Origin: Aspergillus flavus
Lineage: Eukaryota > Ascomycota > Eurotiomycetes > Eurotiales > Aspergillaceae
NCBI RefSeq assembly: GCF_009017415.1
Contig: NC_092403.1
Span: 2,232,001 to 2,296,000, forward strand
Length of the DNA: 64,000 nt
Reading direction: 5' to 3'
Shown: positions 12,413 through 24,533 of the stretch, piece by piece
Layout: every line of letters starts with the position of its first letter
Position numbering within the stretch: the stretch's first letter is position 1
Notes under the pieces: generated by a model
The model's database searches: none
What the model saw: only the letters and a program-made list of their open reading frames with translations
What the model was told of the DNA's origin: nothing
Position numbers and translations under genes: made by a program

Positions 12413-13161
12413 CTACTTGCAAAACCAAACAGGCATCGTATAAATTCGCCAGACGCGTTTAAACCCTGCTACCTCGATCAGAGTTTGGCCGGTCAAAGCC
12501 GCGCTCGCTGGAATCTGGCCCGTAACTAGCTTGCCATTATGACCGCTAACAAGGACCTTGGCCCCGAAGGAGGTTTCCGCCCTGTCATAAAGCCCACCAT
12601 TTTTTTTTTGTTCCGTCTCTAATAGAAACGGAATGTCTTTGGTAATTGCTTGATCTCCTCCTCCGCGTTAGAGAGACTCGTTACCTTCTGTCAGAGACCA
12701 AGTAATCTCCATTAGTCAACTTCACATTGATCAGAACAACAGAAGCATGGCACACAGCAGAGACCACTTTTCCGGACTCGTAGAAACCACGGACAAGGAT
12801 ATGAGACGTTTCATCATTAGCAAGGTCAAACATATCTAGCGGTAGGTGAAATCATCAGCATAACTACATCTTTATCATGACTCTACACAATCAGGTAGAA
12901 TTACTTCTGACCATGGCCGCCAACGTAGAAAGTCCCAACGAATTCTGAGATCTTGGCAAGCAGAGAATCAAGCTTTACAGTATTCTTGCAGACACTGCAT
13001 CTCTCTTTGAGGAAGGTCACACATTCGGGGTCGTCCTTGGTCGATTCAATAGAGTATGGATCCAGGGGTGGCTCACCGCCTGCAGGAGATGCAACCACGA
13101 TGTCAAAAAAAGGCGCGAGCTTGTTGAATCTTATGAGGCGAGTAAATGGTTGCATTGCCAT
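12413..13161 (-). pseudogene. DJ-1/PfpI-family (HSP31/glyoxalase III-like) pseudogene
   Basis: Read on the minus strand from the ATG at 13161, the first segment carries FFDIVVASPAGGEPPLDP and FYVGGHG, hallmarks of the class I glutamine-amidotransferase-like DJ-1/PfpI group. After a probable intron (about 12915-12837, donor GTCAGA) the frame resumes at MFDLANDE and reaches the nucleophile-elbow region SAVCHAS, keeping the cysteine. Two single-base losses then break the frame, near 12682 and near 12629. Beyond each, the family's next segments are still readable in the shifted frame (SNAEEE; GGLYDRAE; KLVTGQIPASA), ending at a TAG at 12413-12415. The usual N-terminal strand upstream of 13161 is also missing. 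Intact members are chaperone-like or methylglyoxal-detoxifying enzymes. This copy cannot make a full product. Confidence 0.82.
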
Positions 13162-14205
13162 CTTCTAAAGCACATAAATCAAACGGAAGCGCTTTCCCGC
13201 GCTGTCGTTTCTTGTGTTCATTCTTTAGAGTCTTTCAAGACCTGAATAATGCAGTTTGAGAAGAATATTCCCGGTGGAAAGTGGATACATGGTAGAACTG
13301 AGCTTTGCGCATTCTTTTCATAGATATTAAAAACAGTCTGCTAAAGAAGCCTTTCAATACATCTCCAGTCTTCTGTACTCAGGATAGAATAAGATAAATC
13401 AGTAGATAATGGCCTAGTATCATCGTTTTGTAAAATGTATTAATAGGTTCTAAATGAACAGCTTGATCAAAGCCCCCGAAGAAGCCATATCCTCGACAAC
13501 GCAATAGCTGGATTTGCTTTCAGGGACTTTATTGCTCCTGAGAATCTCTTTTCCCTTCTCATAACTGCGGGTTGTTGCCACAAAGCTATGGCTGTAAGTT
13601 AGATTAATAGAAATTGTATGTGTAGGTTACAGAAACCACGATTGAGAAGGCAATCTATACATTGTCCCCCTAAAAAGACGAGTCAGAAACGGTAAAGCGC
13701 ATCTTCAAGGACCTATCTGGAGCTGTAATTTGCCAGTCGCGCTTGCACTAATGCAGGTTGGTTATTCAAATATGATAATTGGACGACCCATGCTGGGCAG
13801 CGACCATTTCTTTGTTGCGGGGTTTCGGTGGTTGTCGTTGTCCAAAGGGGTTTTTGCCTAGCGTAGCCCCGATAAGGTGCAATTGGAATAGCGCTAAAAC
13901 TAGTGCTCCAGATTAGTGCTCCTAACTCGGCCAATAGAATGGATAATGTAAGCGCCCTGCATTAGCGCGATTGGAAACCAATCAGAGTCAGTGAATCTCT
14001 GCAGGTCAACATTAGATACACCAGTGCTCCGTACCAAATGTTTGACGGAGACAGGATACTAGAGCCGGTATTTAGATAGCCAGGAAATATAAGTAGCTCT
14101 CCCTGCCTATCCTGTCTCCTCCGTTCTTTTTCTGACTCCTCTTTGCATGAAACCTTGACTGTGCTAGTGGGAACCTTTGTGATTGCCATTTTTAAAGGAT
14201 CAGAT
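13162..14205. other. Intergenic, nothing recognised
   Basis: Only short frames (up to about 75 codons) without domains occur here. The stretch separates the DJ-1 relic from the aldo-keto reductase. Confidence 0.5.
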
Positions 14206-15453
14206 ATGGCAGAGAAAATGGAATATGTTCAGGATGTGGTCTCCTCTCCCGCATAATCGACGCAGGGCTTAGCTAACTGGATATCCAAAAATATAGACTT
14301 GGCAAATCTGGGCTCAAGGTATCCAAGATCATCTTAGGATGTATGTCATATGGCAGTAGTGAGTGGCAGAGTTGGGTTCTGAATGAGAAAGACGCTTTGC
14401 CTCTCCTCAAGCATGCCTATGATAAAGGTATCAATACTTGGGATACAGTATGGCGTTCAGGAGTTATTCAGTTTCTCTACATGCGTTGATCGGCTAATAA
14501 TTCTCGCGATAGGCTGACATCTACTCTCATGGCCGTTCCGAAGAGATCATTGGTAAATTCCTTCGGCAGGAACGGATCCCTCGTGACCGTGTCGTTATTA
14601 TGACCAAATGTTACTTTGGCGTGGACGACCAAGGTCGGCAGCCACCCAATCGCGCAACGATTCATAATGACGGTCAGGAATGGGTCAATCGTGTTGGACT
14701 GTCAAGAAAACACATTTTTGACGCGGTCGAGGCAAGCGTCAGGAGACTTGGAACATACATAGACGTTTTGCAGATCCATCGGTTAGATCGTGATACTCCC
14801 CGAAAGGAGATTATGAAAGCCCTTAATGATGTTGTTGAGAGCGGGAAGGTGCGATATATCGGTGCGAGCTCGGTAAGCAGATAGTAGACAATGGAGTGTA
14901 TCTCACCGAGTGCATATTATGCCAGCTAACGGGCATGTGTGTCTAGATGGCGGCATGGGAATTCCAGTCATTGCAGAATATCGCCCTGCAGAACGGATGG
15001 CATCAGTTCATCTCCATGCAGAATTTACACAACCTCATTCACCGTGAAGAAGAACGTGAGATGATCCCGTACTGTCTTGACACTGGTGTCGGCCTCATTC
15101 CTTGGTCACCTTTGGCACGAGGTGTTCTAGCAAGGCCGTGGGACTCTCGATCCACCATCCGCGAGACTACTGATATGAGTCTCAAAAGTATCATCCGGGA
15201 TCGGGAGTCTTTAGCCGATAAATCCATTATTGATCGAGTAGAGGAGGTCGCGCGCCGGAGAGGAATCACCATGTCACAAGTAGCAATTGCCTGGTCTTTG
15301 AGTCATCGCACAGAAAATCCCATCCTCGGCTTGAACAGTAAAGACCGCATTGACGAAGCTGTGGCTGCGATCGGTGTCCGACTAACAGAGGACGAGAAGC
15401 GGTACTTGGAGGAGTTATACATACCCAAGAGCATTCATCCGTCAGAGAGATGA
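14206..15453 (+). CDS. Aldo-keto reductase (first exon junction doubtful)
   Basis: NAD(P)H-dependent carbonyl reductase of the (beta/alpha)8 AKR family. Coding exons are clear at 14297-14447, 14513-14872 and 14947-15453, with canonical introns. They encode, in order, [14 protein letters not shown], the catalytic Asp/Tyr segment WDTADIYSHG, the lysine in VIMTKCYFG, the histidine in VLQIHRLD, and the C-terminal SQVAIAWSL, so the full catalytic tetrad is present. The first exon should begin at the ATG at 14206 (MAEKMEYV), and the first intron has a good branch and acceptor (TATAG at 14296). However, the donor position required by the frame reads GGATGT instead of GTATGT. Either an unusual site is used, translation starts at the internal ATG at 14343, or expression is damaged. 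It sits among relics, which favours recent damage. Confidence 0.82.
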
Positions 15454-15571
15454 ACTGGAGGTTTCATTTATTATTGCGGCCTGTGGTTGGAGGAAGTCCT
15501 GACTAAAGGCCCTATGCGAGTGTCCCGAGGTCCTTGACCACTTATGGCGTTATATAAACTGCTATGACTAG

Positions 15572-16193
15572 AGACTTTTGCCAGCTTACCAGTTAGATTT
15601 CTTTTGCCCTCAATTGATCAGTCATATCGTGTTCTTCTTTGCCTCTGTATTAGCGGCATCGCTTGGAATTTCCGTCAATGTCAATTCTTCCAATCTTCGT
15701 GAGGTCTACCAGTTCCCAAATGGCACTTGGGTGGAGAATATTGCCCTAAGGTCTAATGGCAACCTGTTAGTAACATTGGTGAACATTCCAGAAGTCTGGG
15801 AGGTGTTTCCATCTGCGCAGCCTGGAGCCAGTGGGGCCCGTCTTGTTCACCATTTCACTAACGAAGGAATGTCCACGAGCATTACTGAGCACTCACCAGA
15901 TATGTTTGCCCTAATTACCACGAATACCGTTTGGAAGATGGATCTGAATGCGGGCAGAGAAGCAAGCCAGGTCCGAGTAGCAACTCTGCCGGCCGGAAAT
16001 CTCAACGGTATGGCGACACTGGACCAAGAGCTTGGTAGGGTGGCAATCTCCGACTCCGAATTTGGGCTGGTATGGGTCGTGATATACATACTGGAAAGGT
16101 CACGGTCATCCTCCGGGACGAAACCACATGGCGAATACGAAGGAAGGCCCATCGCTTCTATCTAATCTACGGATCCCCGGCCTCCTTGTTTAG
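15572..16193 (+). pseudogene. Relic of a secreted SMP-30/gluconolactonase-like beta-propeller protein
   Basis: From 15572 an open frame without any early ATG encodes a hydrophobic leader (HIVFFFASVLAASLG) followed by a conserved propeller start (REVYQFPNGTWVENIALR, LVTLVNIPEVWEVFP, LPAGNLNGMATLDQELG). Similarity then jumps frame near 16075 (GKVTVILRDETT in another frame) and again near 16127 (NTKEGPSLLSNLRIPGLL), ending at TAG 16191-16193. About half of the usual roughly 330-residue protein is missing after that. The start codon is also absent, possibly an ATG changed to TTG near the leader. The name SMP-30-like comes from the propeller pattern; the exact enzyme activity of the intact relatives is not known to me. 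Confidence 0.7.
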
Positions 16194-17318
16194 ACCCTGA
16201 CCCGCTATTACCAATACGCTCTGCCCCGATAATGTTAATTATGTGGGGACCAAGCCGCTGCTACCCTTCAGTTGTATCAAGAATAAGATGTTTAGACGAC
16301 ATACTAGTGTGGGGTCCCTCATCCAACTGTAAACGCGAACCAGTCCGGCATCGGTACCGAGGCGAGAACTTATTCGTGGGGCTCACCACAGCCAAGAAAT
16401 AAGCAGGTTGCATTAGCGTGTATCTACCATCCAATGAGACCTCTCATAACTTTAACCTTATGTCTCAGATAGCTCTGTTTTATTGCGCAGCGGAACGAAG
16501 TGGAGCTAGCGATATATGGACGGGTTTTCACCTTCTTGATTCGGATTGGCTGGATGGTTTGTCCATCAATCTGGCTTTTCATTGATTCTCAATTCACCCG
16601 GAACATTATTGACTACTAGTCCGCTTACTAATTTAGATAGCGGAAATTGGTGGCCATGTGACTATCTTGCTGCGGACATCTTTGGCAGGTCCTTGAGCTG
16701 ACAATAACTAGTAGTAAGTGCGATGTACCTGGAGATTGTGGGGTAGCCCAGTTATCCCCGCAGGCTAGTTGCCCAATAAGCGAAGCCAGCCATTTAAACC
16801 AGCAGGCATTAGTATAATCTTCGAGAAGGTGGGTTATTGTAGCAATTTGGACAAGATATATCCAGCGGTGATGGGATGGATAGCCAGAAATATCCCTCCA
16901 TAACCGCGTAAGGGACGACTGGATGTCCGTCTGCCAGTGCTGAAGAATGAACCAGCTAGTCATGTGTTATGTAATGAGCGCCCTTTCTGTAATACCAGTA
17001 GCCTAGAGTCCCATGTCCCACTTTGGCCTGAGATAGCTCGTCGTTTGTATCCCAAAACCATTATTACAAAAATTCTCCCCACGAGGCGTATCTGTACCAC
17101 TGGTTTTGGCTTGTGGGTACTGTCCGAAAAGTGAATCTCAGCAATCGACTAGACTAATTATGCTTCCACTAATCTCCATGCCAAGTACGGTATACGAAGT
17201 GTTTTTTGGAACCCTCTGAAGCCACAGTGCGTGTGCTGGGTAGAAGCAGAAATATAAAGAGTGCTCTCTGTCTCAATGTCGAGAGCATACTTTCCAATTG
17301 ATTGTTATTCATGTCAAA
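16194..17318. other. Intergenic; promoter side of the beta-glucosidase
   Basis: No supported gene. A minus-strand frame at 16628-16963 has no recognisable domain. The last 100 bases include a TATAAAGAG element at about 17253, a plausible core promoter for the gene starting at 17319. Confidence 0.5.
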
Positions 17319-19905
17319 ATGGTGCAATTAAAATCCTCCCTCTTGCTTCTTAATGTAGCAATCGCACGCTCCGCCCTCGTCTGGGACGACACTTACTTCT
17401 ATGGCCAGAGTCCCCCAGTGTATCCCACGCCCAATATGTCCGGGGCTGGGAGCTGGGGACATGCATTATCCAAGGCCCAACACCTGGTGTCCCAGATGTC
17501 TTTGGAAGAGAAGGTCAGTCTCACCGGAGGATCTAAGGACAGCAGGAATGGCTGCGGGGGAAATATCCCCGCTATTGATCGCCTAGGGTTTCCGGGAATG
17601 TGTCTCCAAGACGGTCCCAATGGGATCAAAGGTGTGGAGCTTGTTAATGGTTATCCATCCGGTATCCACGTTGGTGCTAGGTATGATACTTGCTGGCGAA
17701 CAACACCTGGGATTATTTGCTGACAGCCCATATCAGCTGGAACAAAAGCCTCGCTTATAAGCAAGCAAAGGCTATTGGAGGCGAATTTAGGCGGAAAGGC
17801 GCCACTATTGCCCTTGGTCCACCGGTTGTCGGTCCTCTTGGACGAATTGCGCTTGGGGGGCGTAATTGGGAAGGCTACACCAATGATCCATATCTTAGCG
17901 GTATTCTGGCAGCCGAAGCGGTTCGGGGTGTACAGGATAATGGTGTCATCTCATGTGCGAAGGTAAGGGAGCCACTCCACCACCTCTCTATCACTTATAA
18001 AATCAGTGTGAGTAACTTGTTGTAGCATTTCGTGGGCAACGAGCAAGAATTGCACAGGAACCCACGACCAGGAGGACCAGGGAACAGGACCGTTGAGGCC
18101 TCTTCCAGTAACATGGATGACAAAACCATGCACGAGCTTTATATGTGGCCGTTTGCTGACGTTGTTCACGCTGGCGTTGCAAGTGTTAGTAAGTTATAGT
18201 ATTTCACTGCCCGTTTTCGCACTCTGCCTGCACATTGTTTTCTAATCATGTCCACCTATATGTAGTGTGTGCCTATCAGCGACTCAACAATAGCTATTCC
18301 TGCCATAACAGCAAAGCCCTCAATGGTCTTTTAAAAACAGAGCTTGATTTCCAGGGGTTTGTAATGAGTGACTGGGGTGCCCAGCATACCGGTATTGCAA
18401 GTGCATTGGCCGGCCTGGATATGGTCATGCCTTCTGGGAACAAATACTGGGGCGCCAAACTTATCGAGGCAGTGCGCAACGGGTCTGTACCTGAGTCACA
18501 GATCACCAACATGGCTACGAGAATTATGGCAGCCTGGTACCTTTCCAACCAGGACGACCCAAGTCTCCCGCCTGTCGGTGCTGGAATTCCCGCGGATTTT
18601 GAAAGGCAGCATCCAGTTATCGATGCCCGGGACCCGCACGATGAGAGCCTTCTCCTTGAGGGAGCCATTCAGGGCCATGTATTGCTGAAGAATGTCGACA
18701 ACGCCTTGCCATTGACAAACCCACGTATATTATCGATATATGGGTACGATGCGAAGGCTCCTGATAGCAATTTTGCACAGGCGGGCTTGAATGACTGGAC
18801 TCTAGGGCTTGAGTCACACGACTCTCGGACTGTTGTTTGCGGATTCGCTTCTATTGGGGGAGATTGCCCCGATTTCCCTCCCATTGCCATCAATGGAACC
18901 ATAATTAGTGGTGGTGGCTCCGCAGCAGTTACGCCTGTGTATATTAGCAGTCCTTTTCAGGCATTGGAGGCCCGCGCACGCCAGGATAAGACACAGTTAT
19001 TCTGGGACTTCAAAGGTACAGAGGCGGTGAATTCAGAGGCAGATGCCTGTCTTGTTTTCATTAACGCGGCGTCTTCTGAGGGTGTGGATCGACCAGCCTT
19101 GCGAGATGATTACTCCGATGGATTAGTCCTAGATATCGCTTCACGGTGCAACAACACGATTGTCGTTATACATAATGCCGGCGTCCGCTTGATCGATCAG
19201 TGGATTGAACATCCCAATGTTACAGCAGTGATATTTGCACATTTGCCCGGTCAGGACTCTGGGGAAGCCATTACCCAGATCCTATATGGTGACGTAAGCC
19301 CCAGTGGAAAGCTTCCTTATTCATTACCTCGGAATGAGTCAGATTATGGGTCGCTTCTCACCCCAGTAACATTTACAGACTGGGACCAGCTTTTCCCCCA
19401 GGATGACTTTGCTGAAGGTGTATTTATTGACTACCGAGCATTCGACATGAAGGGGATCGCGCCGCGGTTTGAATTCGGGTATGGAATGACATACACAACA
19501 TTCAAGTACTCGAATCTTACCATCCGTTGGACTGTTGATCCGTCTGATTTGTTGGAGTATCCTGAGGGGCCTGTGATACCGGGGGGCAATGCTGATCTGT
19601 GGGAAGATATAGCTGCAGTAACGGCCGACATTACAAACACCGGTCAAATAGAAGCTGCAGAGATCGCACAGCTCTACGTTCAAATTCCTGGGGAGGGTCA
19701 ACCTCTTTTACAGTTGAGAGGTTTTGACAAAGTGGCAGTACCTCCTGGCGAGACGAGAACTGTCGACTTCAACATCAGACGTCGTGATCTTAGTACTTGG
19801 GATGTGGCTGCGCAGAAGTGGAAACTCAGCGTTGGGGTCCAATACCCCGTTTTTGTTGGGTCTAGTTCCCGGAAATTGTTGTTAAACGGGACGCTCTATC
19901 TGTGA
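17319..19905 (+). CDS. Secreted GH3 beta-glucosidase
   Basis: Hydrolyses terminal beta-linked glucose from cello-oligosaccharides or related glucosides outside the cell. Four exons (17319-17680, 17737-17962, 18026-18188, 18266-19905) give about 796 residues. The ATG at 17319 opens a signal peptide ([18 protein letters not shown]). The GH3 N-terminal barrel shows LTGGSKD, GLCLQDGP-like [21 protein letters not shown] and the nucleophile motif [11 protein letters not shown]. The second alpha/beta domain follows with [16 protein letters not shown], and the C-terminal fibronectin-III-like domain has [17 protein letters not shown]. Many N-glycosylation sequons are visible. All three introns are consistent with the frame, and no defect is seen. 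It resembles the BglL/BglM/BglF group of Aspergillus rather than the large BglA, but which one needs a tree. Confidence 0.94.
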
Positions 19906-20308
19906 GAGCAGAGGCCTCTGTTCCCAGTTGTTCTGTTCCGCGGCCCTCGTGGCGCCCGGCTTCATATTATATAGATTGATTAGGGTGAAATCACATTGTT
20001 TCTTAACTTTCCTTCCTAAGCAAGCTTTGTCTTTACTGGTTTTAAGAGCGGCTAAGGCTCGTCTGTATACAGCTTCTAGTGCATGTAGTCGGAGACATCA
20101 CCGTCAGTATTCAGCGTACCGCTATCCACTCTAAAGCAAATGAATTAAAAGGTTTCAGGGCGAAGTATTCCCATTTTGACGCTATACAACTGATGGTGCT
20201 TTGTTCGAAATGCTGGATCGTATACGGAGGGTGAGAATCATGGGTGATTAGGCAGTCTCTCCATCCTCGCCTCTTGTCCAATCAACATAGCTTGTGTAGA
20301 GACATCTT
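19906..20308. other. Convergent intergenic spacer
   Basis: About 400 bases between the convergent 3' ends of the beta-glucosidase and the GMC oxidoreductase genes. No gene seen. Confidence 0.5.
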
Positions 20309-22441
20309 CTAACGTCTAATGTACTTGCTCTTCCATTCCTGCTTGATGAGGTCTGCTGCTCTTTCCGCGAATGCGTACACAGTGGCTTGCAGATTCGCTG
20401 TGCTTATAAGCGGGATAGCACTCGCATCCACAACCCTCAGGCCTTCGATACCATAGACCTTCAAATGAGAATCCACCACTCCGTCCTTCTCACGAGGCAG
20501 CATGGAACAGGTCCCCGCAAAGTGCCACATGGAGACTAAATTGTCCCGAGCATACTTCCTGGCAGCATCTAAGTCTCCCTGGAAGTCTGCATCTGGGTCT
20601 CGGAACTTCAGTGGCTGTTCGAGCAGCTCCCCAAGCTGAGGTGACTCTGCCAATTCCTTGATACGGAGCATGTGCCGTGCCATGACTTCCAGATCGAGAG
20701 GATTCGACAGGTACCCAGGATCAATGATTGGTGGCTTTTCAGGGTTGTTGCAGGTACTTGAGTTCTTTTCGTCAGATTTGATGGATTTACGGTTTTTCGA
20801 GGGCTCGGGGGGTATTGGAAGGTAGCATGTGAAATGTGAAGAATCAGGAGTAAAGAATACCTCACAATCTCTAGCAGGGAAGAAGAGAACAGAAACAAAA
20901 TCACTTACATATGAACGCTCCCGCGGGAAAGCGGTTGAGAGAGCATTACTCCGAGCGTGACGAACTTTCCAAGCGAAGCAGCTGGAATAGTCCCGTCCTT
21001 GAGGTCTTTGGGATAATTCGTCTGCCCTAAGGCGGACAGGTACGCAGCTGATGGTTGCCTGGGATCAAGAACAGTGGTCTTGGCGATGTCATAATAGGCT
21101 TGTGTCGCCCTGTGCTGTGAGCTCTCAGGGGCGTCGTTCGTAAATAATGTCTGGAGAGCACTTCTGTCCGGTTCAGGAAGAGGCAAATAGGCGTAGGTGT
21201 GAACTCCGAGTGACGCTAGGGGCCCGGATTGCGTGGCAGCGTATTCCTGCATTGCCTGACTAATGGCTTCAGGCTCTTGTCTGACCAGAGAGTCCTTAGT
21301 CTCAAGTTCAGGCTTTGCTTGGAATGCGGTGTACAATATCATATGATCTAGAAGTAGTAGATGTTAGTTCCCATGCCAAATCGAGTATGTAGCAAAAGGA
21401 GAGACGGTTTCAAGTTATTTAAGAGCCGGTGCTGGATTGGAAGCTGTTGACATACCCTGAAGATTCTGCCCAACTCCAGGAAGGTCCATGACTATATCGA
21501 TGCCATGCTGTTCAAGAAGTTCTGCTCTACCAACTCCTGAAAGTTGGAGGATTTTAGGAGATTGGAAAGCGCCAGCAGCGAGTATAACTTCACTCTTTGC
21601 CTGGACAGTCTTTGAGACACCATCGAGATTGTATTGGACTCCAATAGCTCTGGGAGGCTTGCTTTCATCGAACAGAACTCTCTCAACGAATGAGTTCGTA
21701 AGAACATGAAGATTTTGTCGAGACTCAGCAGGCTTATAATAGGCCGAGGCAGAGTTGCTTCTCTTACCCTCCGAGTCAATACTAGCAAGACAACTGAATG
21801 AGCCTACAGAGCTGTGGATGAACGGATCCCCGGCATTGTATTGCTCACTGCTGCGGAACAGTTCGGCCCATGCCCTGCGAATAGGGTGTGTCTTGTTACC
21901 AAAAGATGTTTGGATTGGACCTTTCGCTTCGTTCAATCCAGGCCAGTCCTCAATTGCCAGATTTTCTTTCGCATCCTGTGCTACAGTCGGACTGCTATAG
22001 ACCTTAGAGAAATAGTCCTTTAACTTAGACCAATTCCATCCAAGGTTACCGAGTTCCTCCCATGCGTCAACAGCTCCTTTGAAAGGAGGAACAAACACGT
22101 GTGCATTCAATGAACTGGATCCTCCAAGTGCTTTGCCCTGGTTGAGACCAAGCACTCTTCCATTGAGGCCCGGCTGTACAAATAATGAATAAGCCCCCCC
22201 ACACCCCTTTGATAGAGACAGAGTCGGTTCTTACCTGAGGGGAAGATTGGAATTTCCAATCAGCATCAGATCCAAGCAGTGCAGCATAAAATATGGGAAT
22301 GTTCACGCGAGGATCTGCTGTCAGGTCGGCGCCTGCTTCAAGAACCAGGACAGAGATGCTGGGGTCCTCGCTGAGTCGAGAAGCATTCACCAGGCCAGCT
22401 GTACCGCCGCCAATAACGACAAAGTCATATGCAGTATCCAT
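20309..22441 (-). CDS. GMC-family FAD oxidoreductase
   Basis: Flavin-dependent alcohol or sugar oxidoreductase (glucose-methanol-choline family). Minus-strand exons: 22441-22235, 22173-21456, 21347-20909 and 20756-20309, about 603 residues, the usual length. The N terminus has the FAD-binding DFVVIGGGTAGLVNASRL and VLVLEAGAD. GMC signature 1 follows as GKALGGSSSLNAHVFVPP, then signature 2 around ILAAGAFQSPKILQLSGVG. The catalytic histidine is in WHFAGTCSMLP, and the C-terminal motif is STANLQATVYAFAE. There is no obvious signal peptide, so it is probably intracellular, unlike glucose or aryl-alcohol oxidases. The last intron is unusually long (about 150 bases); I placed its acceptor at 20757 because that joins SVHI to NPEKPPIIDPGYL. 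That region could hide two introns. Substrate unknown. Confidence 0.9.
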
Positions 22442-24533
22442 TCTGTACTGTGTGCAGACTTAGTTAAAGATTGGACGAGAGTATAAAAAGAAAAGAACTG
22501 CGAGCGTAGCAAGTAGTAACTTGTTAAGAGGCAAAGGAATACCCGGAGACGGGAGAGAGAGAGATATATAGTAGTACTAACTAAATGACCTCCTAGTATC
22601 GTAATAGTAAATAAAGAAATAGATTTTATCAATGCCACCTAACGAGATAATACTTAGAAATGGTATAATTAGCCCCACAAATGCCAGTTCTACCCCGCCC
22701 AAAAGTACTGGATCGACCGACCTCTCAATGCAGTTTAGCATGTCTATTATTTATATGGTATCCGTTTCAAATCACCAGCTTCTGTCCCACTATAATTTTC
22801 AACCCGCTAGTACTACAAGGTCAGATATATTACCGTATCCGGACTAGAAAATAAACTCGAAACTGGAGAATAGAGGACTGTATTGATGTATAGATAGGTT
22901 TAAACTTAGAGTACTTATAACTTGGGGGAAAGGGACTTCAAGAGAATAATGACAGACTAATGACCTGATAATGAGTTATACGTATAAAGGTGACCTGAAA
23001 TACCGGCGGCGAGATGTCGGTGCTGATTGAGGGCATTGTATTGAAAAAGCTTTACTTACCGGGTGGCAGTAGAGCCTTGTAATATTGGGATCTTTGTTTA
23101 TTATGAGCTAATGAGAATTAGTAGTTGTGCCGCCCAAAAGTGAACTCACAAGACCTCGAGATTAATTTAATGATAGTCTTGTTTAGGTAATTGTTCTCAG
23201 CCTTGTGCTCACACAGTCACATGAAATCCTAGAATCCCAGAATCCCAGCCTCATGCAGACGCCTAGACTATCCTGTGGCTCCCAACAATCACGGCCTTTA
23301 TTTGGCCCCATGCATGAAACGTTTGACTACTCGGCTCCTCCGGGCCGGTTCTAACAATAACTTCCTCTTCGATCATCGTACCTTGCTACTAAGCTATATT
23401 AGTGGCACTGCCGCACTCTAGTCCCACTTAGGCCATAAGCTACCCTAACTCTTTTATTCCTACCAGCAACCCCAGCTAGTGCCCTCCCGAGTCCTCCCGA
23501 GTCCTCCAGAGAACCCAAGAGAACACCGTAAAGGTCCCCCCCCAAGGCCCCGTATACATCTGATGGTATTACTGGTACAATTGCCGGATGTATTACTAGA
23601 CAGAATCTCAAATAGAGTCGTCAAATGAGGTCTGTACAGAAAATCTTTAGAATATCTCTATATATCAAAAAAAGGGGGGCGCCTCCGGGAGAAGACCTCT
23701 AAACAGAGACCTTTGTGGAAGAACTCCCGGGGGCACTCCAGGAAGCCTTAGAAACAGGATTTTCTAGTAGAATTACTAGCATCAGGGGCAAGCACTTGAA
23801 CAAGGAATCAAAACGGATACTACTTTCCTTTCCAAAATTTAATACTAAAGATGGGTCTGCTGAGGTCAGCCGACCCAGGCTAAACCCGAATTAGATCTAG
23901 CAGAGAGGTACAGATATAGTATGAGAGAGGTAAAATTACCATGGCTATCTTGATCTTTGATTTCAAAGGCCGAGGTTGAGGTGCGTTGGGCTCTTGTTAT
24001 AGATCCTAATACAGCTATTGCTTCTAAACTACTACTCACATACGACTATCCAAAGACAAATCAATCAATTAAAAATGTAGAGAAATATATATATCTTAAC
24101 TTTGACAATGCCAGAAAAATGGACACATGGATGGTTCCCAGCCTGTTTTAGAATTACCCACCTGTCATACAACTCCACCTCTGAAGGATGGATAGATGTA
24201 CGTTTTGTATATTGCATGAAATCCGAACTAGCCTTCGAGCTAGCCTCATATCACACTGAGTCGATTGCGGCTCTGGATAAATAAAGGAATAAAGGCAGTC
24301 AAGATCATGGATATTGGCACACAATGGCTTGCTAAGAGACACTACTTTACTTTTCCTATTCTCAAATTAGAAAATTGAACACATTCAGGTAGACAGCTAC
24401 AAAGACAAAGATAGTGAGAATTATTATATTTATAACTCTTTCCCGTTCTTCTACTTTGGGCGTGGCTTTTTTCTAAGGTGAATCCATGCTCTGAGCCTCT
24501 GAGGTAAATAGGTCCAATATGCTGTCTAGTCCA
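22442..24533. other. A+T-rich intergenic region, possibly decayed repeat
   Basis: Two kilobases without a supported gene. 22450-23000 is strongly A+T-rich and poor in open frames. At 23485-23515 the 10-mer CTCCCGAGTC occurs twice in tandem. 23400-24300 contains patches of open frame in several phases that could be remains of a mobile element, but I found no integrase, reverse transcriptase, terminal repeat or target duplication that would support such a call. Confidence 0.4.

Noticed and set aside
16628..16963. Minus-strand frame with many tryptophans
   Set aside because: No recognisable domain and no promoter or intron structure; kept as noise.
23400..24300. Possible transposable-element remains
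   Set aside because: Patches of frame exist, but I found no reverse transcriptase, integrase, transposase or terminal repeats, so a mobile-element call is unsupported.
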